64,000 nt of DNA from Pacificimonas flava (GTDB taxonomy: Bacteria > Pseudomonadota > Alphaproteobacteria > Sphingomonadales > Sphingomonadaceae): the NCBI RefSeq assembly GCF_000342165.1, contig NZ_AMRV01000010.1, forward strand, positions 1-64,000. Reading direction: 5' to 3'. Below the pieces are notes generated by a model that had not been told where the DNA came from, did no database searches, and saw only the letters and a list, made by a program, of their open reading frames with translations. Of the stretch, positions 27,701 through 35,958 are shown piece after piece; within the stretch, counting starts at the first letter, position 1; every line of letters starts with the position of its first letter. Both the position numbers and the translations under genes were made by a program.

Positions 27701-28882
27701 GATGGCAGCGCCGAAGGCTCCGCTGGCGGCTGGGCGGACCAGCCTCTGATCGCCGAGCGATGCCCAGTCGGCTGCGAAACTATACTGGCCGTCGGGCGCC
27801 AGCGTGCTGCCGCTCAGGTCGGCGCTGAGGCGCATGTTCCGACCGCGCAGGGTGCTCAGCAAGGCAGAGGGATCGCTGAGCGTGATGAGGAGCTTCGTAT
27901 TCTGTAGACGGCGCGCATCCTCAAGAAGAATGCCGCGGCCGTCGATGATGATGGCTTCGCTGGCTGCGCGGAATACGAACGGCATCCGTCCGCCGTTCGC
28001 GGTCAGGTCGCCGGTGATCCGAAGCCCGTTCGGGGCCAGCCGTCCAGGCACGCCGCCGACGAGCGGTGCCGGCGCCGCGCTGCCGTTGAGGTGGAAGTGG
28101 CCGCGGGTGGCCGTAATGCGGATGCTTGCGAGGCCCTGCCCCCCATCGGGCACGGCGGCAACAAGGTCGCCCTGCCAGCGCGACCATGTGCCCTCTCCCC
28201 CGATACGGGCGCGGACGGCGTTCGGTAGCCCGGCAAGGCCGGCGATCACGCCATCCGCCGGCGCTTCCACCCGAGCAGCCAGCGAAAACCGGTCGTCGTC
28301 GGGCTGCGCGTCGAGGTCAAGACGGACGAGATCGCCGCCGGTCGGGCTGCGCGCCGAAAGATGGACTTCGAGACGATTGGCCGCGCTTTCGGCTCGGCCG
28401 GAGAGCGAAAGGACGTGCGCTTGTCCTGCGACACCTCGGGCAAGTTCCAGCCGGCGAATATCCACTTCCGACAGATCGAGCCTTATGTCCGGCCATGCCG
28501 CGCCGGTGGCGTTCAACTCCGGCCGGCGCAGCACGGTCGCGCGGTCCGCAGCAAGACGGCTGATGGCGATCCGGCGTTCGGCAAGCAGCGGCCGTGGGCG
28601 CCAATCTATCGTCAGGTGCGGCGCGGTCAGGAACGCCCCCCGCCTATCGTAAAGGGTCAGCCCCTCGATCTCCATCTCTCCATAGATGGAGCCGGTGATC
28701 CGTTCGGCACGGACGCGCAGGCCGGACGCCGGCGCGATATTCGCAAGTTGCCGGACAAGCAGATCGCGCCCCGTCTGGGTATTCAGCAGCTGCGTGCCTG
28801 CGATCAGCAGCAGAAGCGGCAATCCGATAAGAAGGGCGCTCCATCGGACGATGCGTTGCAGGTGGCGTGTGATGCTCCGCAT
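24725..28882 (-). CDS. tamB: Translocation/assembly module inner-membrane protein TamB
   Basis: About 1385 residues: an N-terminal inner-membrane anchor (WSALLIGLPLLLLIAGTQLL), a very long repetitive beta-rich periplasmic body (AsmA/TamB repeats; successive segments such as LSLAGQGIDGTARF), and the conserved C-terminal DUF490 domain ending with RVFSILGRVSTFRGNSIGIRISNDY. Together with TamA it forms a bridge across the periplasm for outer-membrane insertion of selected proteins or for lipid transport. The ATG overlaps the tamA stop by one base (TGATG); a TTG one codon earlier is less likely. The spermidine-synthase fusion gene starts inside its 3' end. Confidence 0.94.
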   Translation of the reverse strand: MRSITRHLQRIVRWSALLIGLPLLLLIAGTQLLNTQTGRDLLVRQLANIAPASGLRVRAERITGSIYGEMEIEGLTLYDRRGAFLTAPHLTIDWRPRPLLAERRIAISRLAADRATVLRRPELNATGAAWPDIRLDLSEVDIRRLELARGVAGQAHVLSLSGRAESAANRLEVHLSARSPTGGDLVRLDLDAQPDDDRFSLAARVEAPADGVIAGLAGLPNAVRARIGGEGTWSRWQGDLVAAVPDGGQGLASIRITATRGHFHLNGSAAPAPLVGGVPGRLAPNGLRITGDLTANGGRMPFVFRAASEAIIIDGRGILLEDARRLQNTKLLITLSDPSALLSTLRGRNMRLSADLSGSTLAPDGQYSFAADWASLGDQRLVRPAASGAFGAAIRGGDLSMKGRFNRLTGAGEFVEELSTGAEFSAILKLDGLRLSTDDLDMRTEQGRARAEVMLDLRDGRYDVRATTDVPRYPLPGFAVVAAKARLHLFPEPGQPRKMRITGPVSAQLTQLDNPLLSFLFGGLPSGTASIVRTPDGTIRFADATVRGPDMTLSGKGTYRLGQQIAFTAAGTQRRFGTVATELSGDIAQPAAEILVDEYRLGLPLRNIRGSFLPFDGGYEFSAAGDTPLGPIETQGAVLSGNDTRYRFDRIDLAGIRAAGVLKPSGGVPVDGTLSLAGQGIDGTARFSGEDDVQNIDLNLLARRGMIDAQPQLHIGSGKVVADIRIAPEGNRSNGEYDLQGVRLAGLSLSRARGTFRLNGEDGKVSAALTGRRGQPFNAEMDLGIDPAGLTLAANGQYGRDDFRLMQPARILADEGTYRLRETVLDLPRGSVTLSGALGREQAIRLSFEEAGLEPLSLFVPDLSFSGTVSGQAAYVRTAPGRAAAAEARLFVNDFSRTSGVLAKPIDIALIGQLSGSRAAMRAAFADNETKLGNFAASMTGIDVDAPAPLTALAGARVRGRLDFSGPAGAIWPLTGIESVALYGPIAADIRIGGLIGDPDLSGSVTSDRMRFESVASGTVVEDLSLEGRFSGSRLLLQTFSGRSQNGGKVTGTGAIDLSFTRGFPLQISLRAEETDLVDIDTLSARVTGDLLVTNSRDRGGRIEGALNVDRARYRPGEAQLAAIPALNVREVNREFARAEPPQPQTEDWTLAVRAAGNNRVTVRGAGLDSEWAVDFDLGGPVSEPKVTGTANLLRGDYDFAGRRFALTRGEIAFQGRYPPDPALDIDAEARVEGLTATIQIRGTASQPQIRFASIPSLPQDEILSRVLFGASLAELNPAEAVQLAGAVAALQSGGSSALDPIGNIRSAIGIDRLRIGGGSGPEGSGAGFAAGEYLGRRTYVEVATDTEGNTATQIEYALTRVFSILGRVSTFRGNSIGIRISNDY

Positions 28883-30816
28883 CAAAAGGCCTGCCCGATT
28901 GAAACGTAGACTGCGACGGTGGGATCGCCGGGACGGGGGTTGATGGGGGTGGCGATATCGGCGCGAATGGGCCCGAAACTCGTATAATAGCGAACACCGA
29001 CACCCGCACCGTAGCGCAAATCGCGAAAGGACGGTGTCGTGGCGGTGTAGACCTGCCCCGCATCGAGAAAAACGGCCGCTCCCAAATCGCCGAAGCGATA
29101 CCGGCCCTCGACACTGCCCTCGACCTTACTGCGGCCGCCACGTGGATCCCCATCATCATCGATGGGCCCGACATCCTGGAACCCGTAGCCGCGCACCGAA
29201 CCGCCGCCGCCCGCGTAGAAACGGCGAGACGGAGCAATGTTCTCGCGCCCAGCGCCGATGATACTGCCGGCACTGCCGCGCAGGGCAATAATTCCCGTTC
29301 GGGCGGCATTCACCGGAATATAGGTCGAAGCCGCAACCTCCGCCCGGGTGTAGGCGAAGGCCCTACCGCGCATAGAGACTTCCGGACTGACGAACCCCGT
29401 CAGGCGAAAACTTTCGGTGGGGTCCAGGAGGTCGTCGGTTCCGTCATAGGTAAGCCGCGCGGGGAAGGCGCCGATGACATAATCGCGCAGCACCGGCTGA
29501 TCGGCGGATCGGTCGCGTTCCTGGGTAAAGAGCAACTCGGGTCCGAATCTATAGGTCCAGCGCTTCTGCCAGATGATGTTGGTTTCGCGTTCCAGATAGG
29601 CGGAGACCGAAACGCCGCGATTGTAGAAGGCGTCCCGATCCTCGCGAAAGAAAGCGAGCCGGCCGCCGACCGCCTGATCGCGGCGGCGGAAATTAGAGCG
29701 GCGAAGCGCGGCGGAGGCAAGCACCTGCTGTTCGCCCGCGATCAGGGAGGCGGTGAAGGCGCCCTCCGGTGGGAACAGGTTTCGGTGTTGCCAGCTTCCC
29801 TCCACGCGAACGCCGTCGACGGTATCATAGGCAAGCTGTGCGGCGAGAGTGCGGGGCGGCGCGCGCTCGACCGTCATGACGAGATCGACGGACGCAGCGT
29901 TTCCGCCATCCGCCTCACCGGCCTCGGGCGAGGAGGGGGCGCTGCCAAGATCCGCGCCGGACGCCAATCCAGCCGGAGTGGGTTCGATGCTGATACTGCC
30001 GACGAGACCAGTCGCGATCAGGGCACGGCGCAGATCCTCCACATCCTCCGGATCGTAGCGATCACCAGGCGAAAAGCGCGCCAGACTGGCGATATGCTCC
30101 GCGTTGAAGGGTGCGTCCTCGTTTTCGACTATGATCCGCCCGAACGCTCCGCGCGGGCCGGGCGCGACGTCGACCACCAGTTGCGCTCTGGCGGTCTCAT
30201 GATCCACCGTCACTTCGGCTTCCGGCACTTCGGCGAAGGCGAACCCGTTCGTTGCCAATGTGCCTGCATAGGCCGCAACGGCGGCCTGAACGGCCCTGGC
30301 ATTTACCGGATCGCCGACCGCAACGCCGAGGTCGACAGGGCTGACCGAGGAGAAGCGGTAGATCGGCCCCGGATCGATATCGAACGACACGTCATAACCG
30401 CCGCCCGCGCGCGTGGTCAGTTGCGGATCGACCAGCGCGTCATAATAGCCCGCGGCGCGTAGAAGCTGTCCGATGACCTCGCTGTCGACCCGCACGCGTC
30501 TGTTCAGCTCGGCGAGCGACGGGGCAGAGCGCCCCGCGTCGCGCAGGAGGACGGAATACGCCGTGAAATCCCCGCTGAGGCCGATGCTATCCAGCGCGGA
30601 GGTGGAGACGGAATAGGCGATGTCGCCGCTGTCCGGTGACCGGGCGCCCGTGGCGGGATCGCTGCGCAGCAGCGCGTCGACCTCTGCCTCGCTCGGTATG
30701 CTGACTTCCGGCAGGTCCGGCGTCAGGGCCGTATCCTGCGTCGTCTGCGCGTGAAGGGGAAAGGCGCAGGAGCAAAGCAAGACGATAAGGGGCAGGGACC
30801 GGGCGCAGAACTGCAT
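28882..30816 (-). CDS. tamA: Outer-membrane translocation module TamA (BamA/Omp85 family)
   Basis: About 644 residues. A signal peptide (MQFCARSLPLIVLLCSCAFPLHAQ) is followed by POTRA-type domains (roughly 90-290, including FGRIIVENEDAPFNAEHIASL) and a 16-stranded-barrel-like C-terminal half. Omp85 hallmarks are RRFYAGGGGSVRGYGFQDVGP (the VRGF-type motif) and the last strand DPTVAVYVSIGQAF ending in Phe. An acidic Gly/Ser-rich insert near 300 separates POTRA and barrel. I start at the ATG at 30816 rather than the GTG pair at 30840 because it gives a clean signal peptide. It is 63 bp downstream of the GNAT gene of the Anbu operon. Confidence 0.93.
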   Translation of the reverse strand: MQFCARSLPLIVLLCSCAFPLHAQTTQDTALTPDLPEVSIPSEAEVDALLRSDPATGARSPDSGDIAYSVSTSALDSIGLSGDFTAYSVLLRDAGRSAPSLAELNRRVRVDSEVIGQLLRAAGYYDALVDPQLTTRAGGGYDVSFDIDPGPIYRFSSVSPVDLGVAVGDPVNARAVQAAVAAYAGTLATNGFAFAEVPEAEVTVDHETARAQLVVDVAPGPRGAFGRIIVENEDAPFNAEHIASLARFSPGDRYDPEDVEDLRRALIATGLVGSISIEPTPAGLASGADLGSAPSSPEAGEADGGNAASVDLVMTVERAPPRTLAAQLAYDTVDGVRVEGSWQHRNLFPPEGAFTASLIAGEQQVLASAALRRSNFRRRDQAVGGRLAFFREDRDAFYNRGVSVSAYLERETNIIWQKRWTYRFGPELLFTQERDRSADQPVLRDYVIGAFPARLTYDGTDDLLDPTESFRLTGFVSPEVSMRGRAFAYTRAEVAASTYIPVNAARTGIIALRGSAGSIIGAGRENIAPSRRFYAGGGGSVRGYGFQDVGPIDDDGDPRGGRSKVEGSVEGRYRFGDLGAAVFLDAGQVYTATTPSFRDLRYGAGVGVRYYTSFGPIRADIATPINPRPGDPTVAVYVSIGQAF

Positions 30817-30879
30817 CGCGTTTCTTATCCCCGTCACCACTGCACAGAAGCTGAACTCGGCATGAGGCGCCGCCGTAAC

Positions 30880-31395
30880 TTAGCGGCGCGCGCGTGTGAA
30901 CAGTCGGGTGGGTCCGGACAGGTCGATCATCCGCTCGAAACCATAGCCGCACTTCTCCGCAACGCGGGCGCTCGCGCCATTTTCCCGGTCGATGAGGCAG
31001 CATGTCACGGGAGCGGAGAGATGGGCGTCGGCCCAGGACAGCATGGCCGCGAGCGCTTCCGTCGCGAAGCCCTGGCCCCAGGCATAGGGAGCGAAGGCCC
31101 AGCCGGCCTCCGGCGCGGTCAAAGGCGGGTCGGACGGGCGGTGGAAGTCGGCAAAACCCCCTTGACCGGCAAGGCGCCCCTCATGTTCGATCAGCCAGTA
31201 GCCATATCCGAGAATATGCCACATGCCGGCGCCGGCAAGCATGCGCATCCACACGTCCGCTGGCGGGCGTACCGCACCGCCGATGAACCGGACGGTTCGC
31301 TCATCGCCCCACATATCGGCAAGTGCCGGAAAATCGTCGCTCGTCGCGGGGCGCAGACGCAGGCGCGGCGTCTCGATCACCGGAATCTCGTTCAC
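30880..31395 (-). CDS. GNAT acetyltransferase coupled to the Anbu operon
   Basis: About 171 residues, RimJ/RimL-type GNAT: ETPRLRLRPATSDDFPALADMW at the start, a beta-bulge WAFAPYAWGQGFATEALAAML segment with the acetyl-CoA loop (GQGFAT), and RENGASARVAEKCGYGFE as motif B. The start is a GTG overlapping the Anbu stop by four bases (GTGA); no other start gives a complete domain without reading into the Anbu C-terminal tail. The family acetylates N-termini or side-chain amines. Coupling to Anbu suggests a linked role, but gene order alone does not prove it; GNAT genes move freely. Confidence 0.88.
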   Translation of the reverse strand: MNEIPVIETPRLRLRPATSDDFPALADMWGDERTVRFIGGAVRPPADVWMRMLAGAGMWHILGYGYWLIEHEGRLAGQGGFADFHRPSDPPLTAPEAGWAFAPYAWGQGFATEALAAMLSWADAHLSAPVTCCLIDRENGASARVAEKCGYGFERMIDLSGPTRLFTRARR

Positions 31396-32228
31396 TTTGC
31401 TGATATGTCCCGTTCCCCCGCGGCCTTTGTTTTCGTCCCTACTGTGCGGTGTGCCTTCGTTTCCTTTTCCCGTGCCGGCGCGTCGGCCGCAGGCGGGACG
31501 AAGCCGGGCCGTTGGATTGCCGCCGTTGCCTGCCGCAGGCTTTCCGACCAATCGCGCGAGAGGTTCGTGAAATACTCGTCACCCTCTTCGATCGTATGTT
31601 CGACGGGCTGGGAGTCCGGTTCGTCGCGCAGCATGACAATGTCGATGGGAAGACCCACCGCAAGGTTCGACCGCATCGTGCTGTCGAAGCTGATCAGGCC
31701 GATCTTCACCGCTTCGTTCATGCGCGAATCATATTCCAGGGCGCGGTCGAGTATCGGCTTGCCATATTTGATCTCGCCGATCTGCAGGAACGGATTTTCC
31801 GGCCGGCATTCGATGGCGTTTCCGGCATCGTAGACGCGGAACAGCTTCAGCGGTTCGTCACCGACGCGGCCGCCGACCAGCATGGATGCACCGGACCGAA
31901 TGCCGTCTTCGCGCAGGGCATCGCGGACCTCCGCGCGCGCTGCGTGGAGCGCGCGGCCGATCAGACGGGTCACGCGGAAGATGTTGGGCTGGTTGTCGAT
32001 CGTCTCCAGCTTGGTTTCGTCGTCCCCCTCCAGCCCCTCATCCAGGCGCAGAAGCGCGCTCTGCGTCACGGACAGGCTGCCGGCCGTGCAGATCGCGACG
32101 AAGCGATCGTTGCGTTCGTAGATATGGAGCTTGCGATAGGAAGAGATATTGTCGACGCCCGCGTTCGTCCGGCTGTCGGCCATCATGACGAGACCGGCAT
32201 CGATACGCATTCCCACGCAATAGGTCAT
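31392..32228 (-). CDS. Anbu-type proteasome-like peptidase
   Basis: A 278-residue proteasome-fold protein. It begins MTYCVGMRIDAGLVMMADSRT: the expected nucleophile residue follows the initiator Met, and the ADSRT element with Asp/Arg matches the Ntn-hydrolase core. SGASMLVGGRVG, LFRVYDAGNAIE and KIGLISFDSTMRSNLAVG are the usual Anbu strands. A charged, low-complexity tail of about 45 residues (from around 235) is extra. Anbu is the third bacterial proteasome-related peptidase, encoded with an ATP-grasp protein, an alpha-E protein and a transglutaminase homologue, all present upstream here. A strong GGAGGGAAGG ribosome site precedes the ATG. Physiological substrate unknown. Confidence 0.94.
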   Translation of the reverse strand: MTYCVGMRIDAGLVMMADSRTNAGVDNISSYRKLHIYERNDRFVAICTAGSLSVTQSALLRLDEGLEGDDETKLETIDNQPNIFRVTRLIGRALHAARAEVRDALREDGIRSGASMLVGGRVGDEPLKLFRVYDAGNAIECRPENPFLQIGEIKYGKPILDRALEYDSRMNEAVKIGLISFDSTMRSNLAVGLPIDIVMLRDEPDSQPVEHTIEEGDEYFTNLSRDWSESLRQATAAIQRPGFVPPAADAPAREKETKAHRTVGTKTKAAGERDISAK

Positions 32229-32271
32229 GGGCTAGACCTTCCCTCCGGCCAGGCGGCGGGTATTGCCGCGC

Positions 32272-33153
32272 TTACTGATTCTGCGATTGCCCCATAGCGC
32301 TGCCGGAATGCGATTGCGACTGTGACTGTCGCGCTGCTCGTCCCGCCATTTTTCGGCTCGTCTCCGCCGTGACGGTCAAATCCTCGGTGCCGCCGCCCAT
32401 ACGCGTTCCGACGATGGGGGCGGCCGTGCGATAGTCGAGGCCGGAGGAAACCCGCACATAATGCTCGTCCGTCGAAATCCCGTGCGCCGGGTCGAAGGCG
32501 GTCCAGCCCAGATCCTCAATATAGGCCTCCGCCCAGGCATGGGCCGCCGGCTGCCGGTTCTGCCCGTCACGGCGCAACAAGTGTCCGCCCACATAGCGGG
32601 CGGGAACGTTCAAACTGCGCGCAGCGCCGCAGAAAAGATGCGCCAGATCCTGACAGACGCCCGCGCGGTGCTGCCAGGCCTCCCGCGCCGTGGTGTGCAC
32701 ATCCGTCGTTCCGGGTTCGAAGCGAATCTCCGCGTGGAGCGCGGCCAGAAGGGCATGCATCTTGGCGAGGGCGCCATCAACCGCTTCCGTCGCTTCCCGC
32801 GCGAAGGCAGCGATGCCCTCATCGACCCGGCTGAGGTGCGTGGGGCGGCGATAGACGGTCGGCACAAGCGGTTCGTCCAGACCCGTCACCACACCGCTGG
32901 TGTCGACCGTGTCGACATGGCCCTCGGCCGTGATGAGCAATTCGTTTGGCGGCTGTTCGACGGTCAGAAGATGCGTGATGTTGCCATAGGCATCGCGCTT
33001 GCGGATGAGATCGGCATCGCAGTTGACGTCGATCTGCCAGCTGCCGACAATTTGACCGTCATATTCCCGCGGGGTCAGGCGGAGGAGCTGCATGACGCGC
33101 CGCGGCGGCGCCTCGTAGCGGTAGAGCGTCTGATGCTGGACTGAGATACGCAC
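32272..33153 (-). CDS. Transglutaminase-like protein of the Anbu operon
   Basis: About 293 residues. An N-terminal beta domain (VRISVQHQTLYRYEAPPRRV, with the LRLTPRE element) is followed by a transglutaminase-core papain-like fold with Cys167 (GVCQDLAHLF), His205 (AAHAWAEAYI) and Asp221 (WTAFDPAHG), so the catalytic triad is intact. The last 40 residues are Ser/Gln-rich and low-complexity. I use the GTG at 33153, preceded by GGAAAGGAC, because the upstream in-frame extension is the antisense of the alpha-E gene's end. Likely a protease, amidase or transpeptidase acting on the operon's peptide product (inference). Confidence 0.92.
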   Translation of the reverse strand: MRISVQHQTLYRYEAPPRRVMQLLRLTPREYDGQIVGSWQIDVNCDADLIRKRDAYGNITHLLTVEQPPNELLITAEGHVDTVDTSGVVTGLDEPLVPTVYRRPTHLSRVDEGIAAFAREATEAVDGALAKMHALLAALHAEIRFEPGTTDVHTTAREAWQHRAGVCQDLAHLFCGAARSLNVPARYVGGHLLRRDGQNRQPAAHAWAEAYIEDLGWTAFDPAHGISTDEHYVRVSSGLDYRTAAPIVGTRMGGGTEDLTVTAETSRKMAGRAARQSQSQSHSGSAMGQSQNQ

Positions 33154-33172
33154 GGCGTCGGTCCTTTCCCGC

Positions 33173-34105
33173 TCAGAAGGAGAATTGCCGGCCAATCTCC
33201 CGGCTGAGGCGGTTGTTCTCTGCAATGAAGGTCTGCAGAAATTCGTGAAGACCGTCCTTGTAGATGGTGTCGATGTCGAGATGGCCCAGCCGGTCCGACA
33301 GCTTTCGGGCCAGGCGGTCTGCCGGTCCCACGCGGCCGTGCCGGGCGCGTAGATCCTGCATATATTCGCTGGCGACATCCATGCAGTGGGCAAGGCTTCT
33401 TGGAATATCCTCGCGCAGGATAAGGAGGTCGGCGATCAGCCATGGCTTCAACGTTTGTCGATAGGCGTGGCGGTAGGCCGTGACGGCGCTGACGGAGCGC
33501 AGCACGGCGGTCCACTGCGCCTGATCGAGCGCGCCGCCAACGTCCTCACCTTCTGGCAGAAGGGTGTGATATTTTACATCGAGCAGACGCGCCGTATTGT
33601 CCGCGCGTTCGATGACCGTGCCCAGGCGAATGAACCAGAAATTCTCACCGCGCATCAGGGTTCGCCAGATGGCCCCTTCGAAATTGCGAACCTCGAGCTT
33701 TATGCGCTCGATCAGCGTCTGCATGTCCACGCTTTCGCCGCGCCGCAGCCAGTCCTGCATTTCCATCCAGCATTGATTGAGCGTTTCGAACGCTTCGCTT
33801 GTCAGCGACGCGCGTACGATCCGGGCGTCGAACCGCGCCTTGTCGATACAGGATCGAATGGAACTCGGATTGCCGGCGTCGAGAGCAAGGAATTCCGAGA
33901 CCGTGTCGTGGTTCGCCGTCAGTCCTCGCTCGTCGAACAGGGGGCCGGACCCGGACGAGCGCACCGCGCTTTTCCATCCCGAATTGGGGTCGTGCTGGGG
34001 CAGAGCCTCGAACCGGTAGGCCGCGTCCATGAGGCGCGCGGTAAAGTCCGCGCGCTCGACATGACGGCCAAGCCAGAAGAGGGCGGCGGCGGCGCGGCTA
34101 AGCAT
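33173..34105 (-). CDS. Alpha-E domain protein of the Anbu operon
   Basis: About 310 residues, almost all helical, starting MLSRAAAALFWLGRHVERADFTARLMD, the characteristic opening of alpha-E proteins, and ending with GHLDIDTIYKDGLHEFLQTFI. No enzyme motif can be seen. These proteins are always found with the circularly permuted ATP-grasp partner, and the start overlaps the ATP-grasp stop by eight bases. Function is unknown; comparative work proposes a shared role in a peptide-ligation or -transfer pathway, which I cannot test here. Confidence 0.92.
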   Translation of the reverse strand: MLSRAAAALFWLGRHVERADFTARLMDAAYRFEALPQHDPNSGWKSAVRSSGSGPLFDERGLTANHDTVSEFLALDAGNPSSIRSCIDKARFDARIVRASLTSEAFETLNQCWMEMQDWLRRGESVDMQTLIERIKLEVRNFEGAIWRTLMRGENFWFIRLGTVIERADNTARLLDVKYHTLLPEGEDVGGALDQAQWTAVLRSVSAVTAYRHAYRQTLKPWLIADLLILREDIPRSLAHCMDVASEYMQDLRARHGRVGPADRLARKLSDRLGHLDIDTIYKDGLHEFLQTFIAENNRLSREIGRQFSF

Positions 34106-35495
34106 CGGACAGGACCCAGCTGTCCTTCGTGCCGCCACCCTGGCTCGAATTCACGACGAGCGAGCCGTCCTTCAGCGCAACGCGCGTCAGACCTCCGGGT
34201 ACGACCCGAACAGCATCCGGGCTCGAGACGGCGAAGGCGCGAAGATCGACATGGCGCTCGGCAATGTTCTTGCCGATCACCGTAGGGCAGGTGGACAGTG
34301 CGAGGGTCGGCTGCGCGATATAGCCGTCGGGGTCAGCCTTTACCCGGCTGCGAAATTCCTCGATCTCTGCCTGCGTGGCCGCAGGACCGATCAGCATCCC
34401 GTAACCCCCGGACGCATCGACACGCTTCACGACAAGTTCGCCGATGTTCTCGAGCACGTATTTCAGCGAATCCGGCTCCCGGCAGCGCCAAGTCTCCACA
34501 TTCTGCAGACTGGCGTCCTTTCCGGAATAGAATTTCACGATGTCCGGCACGTAGGAATAGATCGCCTTATCGTCCGCAACACCGGTTCCCGGCGCATTTA
34601 CGATGGTGACGTTTCCGGCCTCATAGGCATCCATCAGCCCGGCGACCCCCAGGATGGAGTCCGGCCGAAATTCCAGAGGGTCCAGATAATCGTCGTCGAT
34701 CCGGCGATAGATCACGTCGACCCGCTCCGGCCCCTCCGTGGTCCTCATGTAGATGCAGCGCCCGGATGCGAACAGATCACCGCCCTCAACCAGTTCGACA
34801 CCGAGCCGGTCCGCAAGGAAACTATGTTCGTAATAGGCGCTGTTCAGCGAACCCGGCGTGAGCACGACGCCCAGCGGATCGCCGCGAACCCCGCGCGGCG
34901 CCACCTCCCGCATCATGTCCTGCAGATGATCGATGTAGGTGTCGACCGGGCGAACACGATGTTCGCGCAGAAGCTTTGGAAAGAGGCGCAGCATCGCCTC
35001 CCGATTTTCGAGCATGTAGGCGACGCCCGAAGGAGTGCGCAGATTATCCTCAAGGACGAAGAACCCCTCTGCGGTACGCACCATGTCGATGCCGCTTATG
35101 TGCGAATAGATGCCGCCGGGCGGCCTTATTCGCGTCATGGCCGGTTGGTACTGCGAGTTCGCCAGCACGAGTTCGTCTGGAATGATGCCGGCCTTCAAGA
35201 TCTCCTGCGGACCGTAGATATCGGCCAGAAACTGGTTTAGCGCCTCGATGCGCTGGATGACGCCCGCCTCGAGGCCTGCGAATTCGTCGCTGGTCACGAT
35301 ACGGGGAAGGACATCGAAGGGAATGATCTTCTCGTCGGCACTCTCCTCCCCATAGACTGCGAAGGTAATGCCGAGGCGGCGAAAGGCGATTTCGGCAGCG
35401 GCATGGCGCCGTTCAAGTTCGTCGACCGGGATTTCCCGCAGCCACGCATCGAGACGTTCATAGGCGGGGCGAACCGCGCCGTCTTCGCCAGTCAT
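34098..35495 (-). CDS. Circularly permuted ATP-grasp protein (type 2), first gene of Anbu operon
   Basis: A 465-residue ATP-grasp enzyme with permuted order. Family-typical parts are RIRPPGGIYSHISGIDMVR, VLEDNLRTPSGVAYMLENRE, RVDVIYRRIDDDYLDPLEF, the loop ELVVKRVDASGGYGMLIGP, and the C-terminal GGLTRVALKDGSLVVNSSQG followed by GGGTKDSWVL. Enzymes of this fold form amide bonds between carboxylate and amine substrates with ATP; relatives act in glutathionylspermidine-like and peptide-ligation pathways. It is the first of five co-oriented genes (ATP-grasp, alpha-E, transglutaminase, Anbu, GNAT), with an 11-bp palindrome TTGTC-A-GACAA at 35507-35517 just upstream of the ATG. Confidence 0.93.
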   Translation of the reverse strand: MTGEDGAVRPAYERLDAWLREIPVDELERRHAAAEIAFRRLGITFAVYGEESADEKIIPFDVLPRIVTSDEFAGLEAGVIQRIEALNQFLADIYGPQEILKAGIIPDELVLANSQYQPAMTRIRPPGGIYSHISGIDMVRTAEGFFVLEDNLRTPSGVAYMLENREAMLRLFPKLLREHRVRPVDTYIDHLQDMMREVAPRGVRGDPLGVVLTPGSLNSAYYEHSFLADRLGVELVEGGDLFASGRCIYMRTTEGPERVDVIYRRIDDDYLDPLEFRPDSILGVAGLMDAYEAGNVTIVNAPGTGVADDKAIYSYVPDIVKFYSGKDASLQNVETWRCREPDSLKYVLENIGELVVKRVDASGGYGMLIGPAATQAEIEEFRSRVKADPDGYIAQPTLALSTCPTVIGKNIAERHVDLRAFAVSSPDAVRVVPGGLTRVALKDGSLVVNSSQGGGTKDSWVLSDA

Positions 35496-35595
35496 CTCGC
35501 TGAAATTTGTCAGACAATCCTCTCGTGGTTTGCACAGCTATGTTATAAACAGAAGGGACCGGGCATAAATTTGTTCCCAAGCTGAAAGGAATGCC

Positions 35596-35958
35596 ATGCT
35601 GAGCTACGAACCCGTGGGAAAAGAGGGCTATGCCGTCCTCACTATCAGTGGCCGCGTCTCCGCTACCGACTTCGATGGCATAAGGCCGCAGATCGAGCGG
35701 GACATCGAGACGCATGGCAAGATCCGGCTTCTGGAGAAGGTCGAGAGCTTTTCGGGAATGGATCCCATGGCCTTCGTCAAGGACGTGCAGTTCGGCCTGC
35801 CGCTGATCAACAAGATCAGCCATGTCGCGGTCGTTGCCGAGCCGGCGTGGATGCGCGTTTCCACCGACCTTTTCGGCGGACTGTTCCCTGGAAAGGTGAA
35901 GAGTTTCGAACCGGAAACCGAGGAGGCGGCGAAGATCTGGTTGACGAAGGTCAGCTAG
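35596..35958 (+). CDS. SpoIIAA-like (STAS-related) protein
   Basis: A 120-residue protein with the SpoIIAA-like/DUF3478 pattern: beta strand YAVLTISGRVSATDF, a helix-strand ETHGKIRLLEKVESFSGMDP, and HVAVVAEPAWMRV near the C-terminus. It lacks a clear phosphoacceptor Ser in the STAS position, so it is probably a lipid- or ligand-binding relative rather than an anti-anti-sigma factor. A strong GAAAGGAATG ribosome site precedes the ATG. It is divergent from the Anbu operon (100-bp shared upstream region) and its 3' end overlaps the convergent methyltransferase gene by four bases. Confidence 0.85.
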   Translation: MLSYEPVGKEGYAVLTISGRVSATDFDGIRPQIERDIETHGKIRLLEKVESFSGMDPMAFVKDVQFGLPLINKISHVAVVAEPAWMRVSTDLFGGLFPGKVKSFEPETEEAAKIWLTKVS

